The position numbers were made by a program, and so were the translations under genes. DNA of 35,485 bases from WTJH01 sp049598145. GTDB lineage: Bacteria; Bacteroidota; Bacteroidia; Flavobacteriales; Flavobacteriaceae. Location of the stretch: positions 1-35,485 of the forward strand of contig JBMYNJ010000006.1 of NCBI GenBank assembly GCA_049598145.1. Reading direction: 5' to 3'. The stretch's first letter is position 1. Each line of letters begins with the position of its first letter. Below are positions 30,809-35,485 of this stretch, in pieces. Under the pieces are notes generated by a model. The model was not told the origin of the DNA. It saw nothing but the letters and a program-made list of their open reading frames with translations, and searched no databases.

Positions 30809-32220
30809 TTTTTATCCGTTAGAATCCAAAACTCCCAGGGTTTCATATCGTATTGGTAACTGGCTGCAAGTTTTTTTGTTTTTCCGTCGGGAAATCTTTT
30901 AAATGTCCCCTCGTAAGGTAAGGTAAATTGTGCATATTGACTGCTCATGTTGCCCATAAATACTAAAGTATCGCCCTGATGCCCGCGCTCAAAAGCCAGC
31001 ACCTGATAATCTTTAGTGGTATTTAGTCGCCGGTAGCTCCCTCCCTTTAGGCCAGTCGTCAGAGCAGCGTGTTTGCGTTTCAGCTGCCCCAGTTGAGATA
31101 AAAATTTAAAGGTTTCTCCTTTGACTTTTGGGAAACTATCTTTTTCAAAAAACAACAACCGTTTGTTTAAATCGTATTCTTGCCCGGTGTAGAGCATTGG
31201 GATGCCGGGGCTGGTGTATTGAAGCGCCGTAAAAAAATTCGCTGCGGGGCCAAAACTTTCTGATACAGTCCCATTCCAAGAGTTTTCGTCGTGATTGGCC
31301 GTAAATTGTACAACCGGTTCATCTCCGTATTGACTTAAAACCCAATTTTGGTGTCTATCCCAGTCCAGCGTGTTTTTTTTGCCTTGTGCAATGTCTTTGG
31401 CTAAATGGTGACCCGGCCAGTCGTAACTAGCGGTGAACTTCGAGACCAGCTCGATCCCTCCCGGATGGGTGATATCCGTCTCGGCTAAAAGGAATACCGG
31501 CTTAATTTCGTTTAAAGCAGCAAAAGTTTTGTCATAAAATTCTTGGGGAACGGCATAGGCCTGATCGACCCGAAAACCATCCACTCCACATTCATTCACC
31601 CAATAGAGCATGGCTTGGCGCATGGCCTCCCGCATCTCTAAATTGTCGTAGTTGAGGTCGGCGACATCTGTCCATCCAAAGGACTTTCCCGTTCGGGGGT
31701 CTAGCGGATCAATAATTTCCCCTTGACTGTTTTGCAAATAATAATCGGGGTGCTCTTCAATCCAAATATGGTCCCAACCGGTGTGCCCGGGAACCCAACC
31801 CAAAATTACATACATCCCCAATTCGTGGGCCTGATCGACTAATGCTTTAAAATCTTCCAAGCTTCCAAATTCTGGATTAACTCCCGTATAATCAGAAATG
31901 GCAAAATAACTCCCCAGGGGGCCTTTACTCTTGGTAGTAGAAATGGGATTGATAGGCATTAACCAAAGAATATTAACCCCTAATTTTTTAATTTCAGGAA
32001 GATATTCCGCAAAGGCATTAAAGGTTCCTGCTTCGGTGTATTGTCGGATATTGGCTTGATATAGAAGTGTAGAACCTACAATCTCATCAGACAAGGCAGG
32101 AATTTGGATGGGAATCTGGCGAACCGGGGTTTGTGGCTTCGGTTTCACCTCAGAACAAGCGACACCCAAACTTAAGAATGCCAATAAAATGAGAGAACGA
32201 GTATATGATTGAAATTTCAT
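30805..32220 (-). CDS. GH13 alpha-amylase-family lipoprotein
   Basis: A 471-residue surface or periplasmic alpha-glucan hydrolase. The signal ends in SLGVACSE with Cys22 as lipid anchor. The catalytic barrel has DGFRVDQ (nucleophile Asp219), LLAETD (acid/base Glu247) and FTANHDENSW (Asp311), with LGSYFAISDYTGVNPEFGS as region I. It lies between another GH13 (upstream, 15 nt) and the GDPD gene (4-nt overlap). Substrate is probably starch or maltodextrin from context; subfamily not determined. Confidence 0.93.
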   Translation of the reverse strand: MKFQSYTRSLILLAFLSLGVACSEVKPKPQTPVRQIPIQIPALSDEIVGSTLLYQANIRQYTEAGTFNAFAEYLPEIKKLGVNILWLMPINPISTTKSKGPLGSYFAISDYTGVNPEFGSLEDFKALVDQAHELGMYVILGWVPGHTGWDHIWIEEHPDYYLQNSQGEIIDPLDPRTGKSFGWTDVADLNYDNLEMREAMRQAMLYWVNECGVDGFRVDQAYAVPQEFYDKTFAALNEIKPVFLLAETDITHPGGIELVSKFTASYDWPGHHLAKDIAQGKKNTLDWDRHQNWVLSQYGDEPVVQFTANHDENSWNGTVSESFGPAANFFTALQYTSPGIPMLYTGQEYDLNKRLLFFEKDSFPKVKGETFKFLSQLGQLKRKHAALTTGLKGGSYRRLNTTKDYQVLAFERGHQGDTLVFMGNMSSQYAQFTLPYEGTFKRFPDGKTKKLAASYQYDMKPWEFWILTDKK

Positions 32221-32235
32221 AATTAGAGGGTTTGT

Positions 32236-34086
32236 TTAGGATTGGGTTATTTCTATAATGTAGGCGGTTTCCGCCGGAATCGCTAAAGTTTCTTTTAAAG
32301 AGACTTTATTTCCGCTGAGTACTTCGGTCCCGGATTTTTGGCCTTGAAGCCCTTCTTGAAAGCGGTTTAATTTCAATTGATGGCCTTTAAGATCATTATT
32401 AATCACGACCATGATATTTTGATTTTCGGTGGTTCTAAAGTAAACATAGACATCGTGTTCGGGAACAAAATGAAGGGTTTTTCCGAAGTGGATGGCTTCA
32501 GCCGATTTTCGCCATTGCAACAAGCGTTTGGTAAAGCTGTGATAGGCTTCCTGCTTCGAATTTCTTCCTTGAACCGTAAATGCATCTTTAGGGTCCCCAG
32601 GCCATCCTCCGGGAAAGTCTCTACGAATATCTCCATCGCCTACTTGCTTTTTTCCAGTCATCCCAATTTCGGATCCGTAATAGATTTGTGGTATCCCTCG
32701 ATGGGTCATTAAGACCGTCATTAATCTTTTATAGTCTTTTAAGTCGGGATAGGTGTCGTTGATCCGGTTGGTATCGTGATTTTCAGCAAAAATTAAAATA
32801 TTGTTGGGGTCGGGATACAAAAAGTCGTTTTGTAGGTTCTTGTAGATACGGGTGAGCCCACTTTCCCAATAGGAATTATTTTCAGCAAAAGCCAAAACAA
32901 GAGCATCCGTCAGAGTGAAATCCATGACCGCAGGTAAGTGAGAATTAAAATTATTCAATGCTCCCAGGGCACTGTTTCTTTGCCAATAAGCTAAATGAAG
33001 AGAGTTATGCATCCAGCCCTCCCCCACGACATTAAAATTGGGGTATTCTTCCATTATCGCGGCTACCCATTGCGCCATGGGTTTGAGATCATTGTAGGGA
33101 TAAGTGTCTACCCGGAAGCCGTCTAGGCCGGCAAACTCGATCCACCATAAAGCGTTTTGAATGAGGTATTTTAACACATATGGGTCTTCTTGATTGACAT
33201 CGGCCATGGTGACATCGAACCAGCCTTCGACCATCCCCTTGTAATCGGTTTTAGCCGCATAGGGATCGGAGAAAATCTCTTTTCGATGATTGGACCAAAG
33301 CATACTGTCGTGCTGATGAATCCATTGCTGATGGGGAGGGTCTTTCAGCAACCAATGAGTAGTCCCCCAATGATTAGTTACATAATCCATAATGAGTTTC
33401 ATATCCCGTTTATGCATTTCTGTCGCCAATCGTTGATAGTCTTCATTAGTCCCAAATCGAGGATCGATCCGATACAAGTCGGTCTGCGCATAGGTATGGT
33501 AGGAAACGGTAGGAAGATTATCCTCGCACAAAGGCGTACTCCAAAGGGCAGTTACTCCCAGGTCTTCTAAATAATCTAAATGATCAATGACTCCCTGAAG
33601 GTCTCCTCCGTGCCGCCCGTCGCGGTTGCTCCGGTCGGGGCCCTCAAGGGTTTCCGGATGAGCATCGTTATCGGGATTCCCGTTGGCAAAACGATCCGGC
33701 ATAATTAGATATATAACATCCGAAGCATCAAAACCTTTACGTGCGGCAGACCCTTTTTTTCTCGCTTTGAGTTCATAGTTTAAGACCTGTTTACTTCCAT
33801 TTTTTGCGTCTTTAAATTCGAGTGTCAACATTCCTGAGGCTTGCCCACTTAAGTCCAGATTGACAAACAAATAGTTTGGATTTTCAGTACGCTCCACCGA
33901 TTGGATGATTCCCGGAGCTCCCTGAGGTGTTAGATTTGCGATCTGGTCTCCGTAAAGCAATAATTGAATATGGTCGTGTTTCATATCGGCCCACCAGAAA
34001 GGGGGTTCCACACGCTCAAAAGAATTTTGTGCCTGGAGCTGTAGCGTCAGGCAAAGCATCGGTAATAAATAGAAATAAAATCTCAT
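32236..34086 (-). CDS. GH13 neopullulanase/cyclomaltodextrinase-type enzyme
   Basis: A 616-residue secreted enzyme. Signal peptide MRFYFYLLPMLCLTLQLQAQ is followed by an N-terminal beta domain with FERVEPPFWWADM, as in cyclomaltodextrinase-N proteins (SusA-like). Then comes the barrel: IYLIMPDRFANGNPDND, DYVTNHWG, GFRVDTYPYND (Asp327), NVVGEGWM (Glu356) and FAENHDTNRI. It should cut maltodextrins in the periplasm. It starts 4 nt after the GH65 stop and precedes the lipoprotein GH13 by 15 nt. Confidence 0.94.
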   Translation of the reverse strand: MRFYFYLLPMLCLTLQLQAQNSFERVEPPFWWADMKHDHIQLLLYGDQIANLTPQGAPGIIQSVERTENPNYLFVNLDLSGQASGMLTLEFKDAKNGSKQVLNYELKARKKGSAARKGFDASDVIYLIMPDRFANGNPDNDAHPETLEGPDRSNRDGRHGGDLQGVIDHLDYLEDLGVTALWSTPLCEDNLPTVSYHTYAQTDLYRIDPRFGTNEDYQRLATEMHKRDMKLIMDYVTNHWGTTHWLLKDPPHQQWIHQHDSMLWSNHRKEIFSDPYAAKTDYKGMVEGWFDVTMADVNQEDPYVLKYLIQNALWWIEFAGLDGFRVDTYPYNDLKPMAQWVAAIMEEYPNFNVVGEGWMHNSLHLAYWQRNSALGALNNFNSHLPAVMDFTLTDALVLAFAENNSYWESGLTRIYKNLQNDFLYPDPNNILIFAENHDTNRINDTYPDLKDYKRLMTVLMTHRGIPQIYYGSEIGMTGKKQVGDGDIRRDFPGGWPGDPKDAFTVQGRNSKQEAYHSFTKRLLQWRKSAEAIHFGKTLHFVPEHDVYVYFRTTENQNIMVVINNDLKGHQLKLNRFQEGLQGQKSGTEVLSGNKVSLKETLAIPAETAYIIEITQS

Positions 34087-34090
34087 GGAA

Positions 34091-35485
34091 TTAATTTTTA
34101 ATCAGAGCGGCCATTTCAGGAAGTAATTCCTGCGGCTGTCCGTGTAGATGTACAGTTATCGGTTCGTTCCCAGACCAATGGAGTTCCGTCCCGTCTGGTG
34201 ATTGATTTAAGGTGACAATCCCCCCTCTAAAATTGATCTTAAAGGCATAGCCTTGCCATTGTTGTGGAAGTTTTGGACTGAAATGCAGTTGATCCTCGCG
34301 GATGCGTAGGCCTCCAAAGCCTTCGACCACGCTCATCCAAGTACCGGCCATACTGGTGATGTGCAAGCCCTCTTCAACTTCTTTATTGTAGTCGTCTAAA
34401 TCCAATCGGGCGGTTCGTAAATAAAAGGAATACGCATCCTCCATCTGATCGAGTTTGGCTGCCAAAATACTGTGAACACAAGGCGATAAAGAAGATTCGT
34501 GAACCGTTAAGGGTTCATAGAAATCGTAGTGACGTTTCATCTCTTCTGTGGAAAACTGTTCCTCAAAGAAATAAAAGGTTTGAAGGGTGTCGGCTTGTTT
34601 GATATAGGGACTTCTTAGAATTCGATCCCACGACCAATTCTGATTGATGGGTCGTTCCGCGGGGTCTAAAGTATCTACTGTTTTCAGTTCTTTATCTAAA
34701 AACCCATCTTGCTGTAGATATATTTTTCGGGATTCGTCCCAGGGGAAATAGACCTGTTCAGCAAGGGTTTCCCATTGATCACATTCTGTTAGAGACCACA
34801 TGGTTTTTTGACGGATCCGCTCAAAATCTTCCGGTTGTTGACTTTGCAAAGCCCGGGATTGTGCAACCGTATATTGCAAGCACCACTGAGCGATATAATT
34901 GGTATAAAAGTTATTATTAATGTTGTTTTCGTATTCGTTTGGCCCCGTTACGCCAAGCATCACATAGGCCTTTTTATCCTCGGAATAGTTCAAGCGCTGC
35001 ACCCAGAAACGACTGATCCCAATCAATACCTCCAAGCCCATTTCTGCCATATAACTAGAATCTCCGGTATATCGGATATAATTAAAAATGGCAAAAGCAA
35101 TGGCACCATTTCTGTGGATTTCTTGGAAAGTGATTTCCCATTCGTTGTGACACTCCTCTCCATTCATGGTCACCATGGGAAACAAGGCTGCCCCTTGATT
35201 AAACCCTAATTTTTCAGCATTTTCAATGGCTTTTGGCAGCTGATTGAAACGGTATTTCAATAAATTCCGAGCGACTTGCGGATCCTTGGTAGCCATGTAA
35301 AACGGGAGGCAATAGGCTTCGGTATCCCAATAGGTACTTCCACCATACTTTTCTCCTGTAAACCCTTTCGGACCAATATTCAGTCGGGCGTCATGACCAT
35401 TGTAAGTCTGATTTAATTGAAAAATATTGAAGCGAATCGCTTGTTGGGCTTTCACATCTCCTTCGATAGTGATATCGGCACGCTC
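34091..35485 (-). CDS. GH65 maltose phosphorylase-type enzyme, C-terminal part
   Basis: The reading frame is open beyond the window edge (frame continues ERADITIEGD upstream of the first GTG at 35455), so about 464 C-terminal residues are visible of an enzyme usually near 770. Family signs are GGSTYWDTEAYCLPFYM, the catalytic acid in VTGPNEYENN (Glu), and a C-terminal beta-domain with HITSMAGTWMSVVEGFGGL. GH65 members phosphorolyse maltose (or related disaccharides) to glucose-1-phosphate and glucose; the exact specificity cannot be told from this part. It is the first visible gene of the maltodextrin operon. Confidence 0.92.
   Translation of the reverse strand, partial: ERADITIEGDVKAQQAIRFNIFQLNQTYNGHDARLNIGPKGFTGEKYGGSTYWDTEAYCLPFYMATKDPQVARNLLKYRFNQLPKAIENAEKLGFNQGAALFPMVTMNGEECHNEWEITFQEIHRNGAIAFAIFNYIRYTGDSSYMAEMGLEVLIGISRFWVQRLNYSEDKKAYVMLGVTGPNEYENNINNNFYTNYIAQWCLQYTVAQSRALQSQQPEDFERIRQKTMWSLTECDQWETLAEQVYFPWDESRKIYLQQDGFLDKELKTVDTLDPAERPINQNWSWDRILRSPYIKQADTLQTFYFFEEQFSTEEMKRHYDFYEPLTVHESSLSPCVHSILAAKLDQMEDAYSFYLRTARLDLDDYNKEVEEGLHITSMAGTWMSVVEGFGGLRIREDQLHFSPKLPQQWQGYAFKINFRGGIVTLNQSPDGTELHWSGNEPITVHLHGQPQELLPEMAALIKN

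Noticed and set aside
1..35485. CRISPR arrays, tRNA/rRNA genes, IS ends
   Set aside because: No spaced direct repeats, cloverleaf, rRNA-like stretch or transposase gene was recognised anywhere in the window by eye.

Overview
The window looks like a chromosomal segment of a marine Flavobacteriales (Bacteroidota). The evidence is: promoters of the TAnnTTTG type, weak Shine-Dalgarno signals, a bacterial mevalonate pathway pair, the gene order pseudouridine-synthase homologue / UbiA / mevalonate kinase / diphosphomevalonate decarboxylase / TspO, a starch-utilisation (sus-like) enzyme set, and a full arsenosugar gene set. Base composition is moderate by eye. No rRNA, tRNA, IS element or CRISPR array was seen. 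One run of 10 N (19302-19311) is an assembly gap inside a gene.

Layout. (1) 1-4081, minus strand: partial membrane-anchored HhH (ComEA-like) protein, AGCS amino-acid symporter, PspC-domain protein, DUF2851 protein and a small rhodanese. (2) 4096-5181: divergent MarR regulator and a YceI protein; a 15-bp palindrome lies between the rhodanese and MarR starts. (3) 5192-12420, plus: a complete trpEGDCFBA operon. It is preceded by a short leader peptide with three consecutive Trp codons and a rho-independent attenuator. It carries a 307-bp non-coding interruption between trpB and trpA, and ends with a 4-nt overlapping DUF6428-type gene. (4) 12417-18851: arsenosugar genes on both strands. Radical SAM ArsS and its peroxidase-like partner are on minus; the TIGR04282 glycosyltransferase, purine nucleoside phosphorylase, ArsM methyltransferase and a DUF547 protein are on plus. 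An S74-chaperone fibre-like gene lies in the middle. (5) 19113-25449, plus: one compact operon of an FAD oxidoreductase, a membrane 4Fe-4S protein, two GT2 glycosyltransferases and a GT-C-like membrane glycosyltransferase. (6) 25407-29037, minus: an RluB-like protein that has lost the catalytic Asp, a UbiA prenyltransferase, mevalonate kinase and diphosphomevalonate decarboxylase. (7) 29109-30057, plus: TspO and a small membrane protein. (8) 30050-35485, minus: partial GH65 phosphorylase, two exported GH13 amylases and a GDPD lipoprotein in one operon.

How the genes work together. Tryptophan synthesis is complete and appears to be controlled by ribosome-mediated attenuation. The arsenic genes fit the scheme As(III) methylation (ArsM), adenosylation by radical SAM (ArsS), loss of adenine (PNP) and glycosyl transfer. 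The PNP has Asp where human PNP has the base-selecting Asn, which would suit an adenine-bearing substrate. The redox/glycosyltransferase operon just downstream may extend this to glycolipids, but that is a guess from position only. The last operon degrades maltodextrins outside the cytoplasm and phosphorolyses maltose.

The observations most worth a second look are the Trp-codon attenuator, the catalytically dead pseudouridine-synthase homologue, the PNP Asp, the trpA/DUF6428 coupling, the trpB-trpA gap and the S74 gene with its unusual N-terminus.
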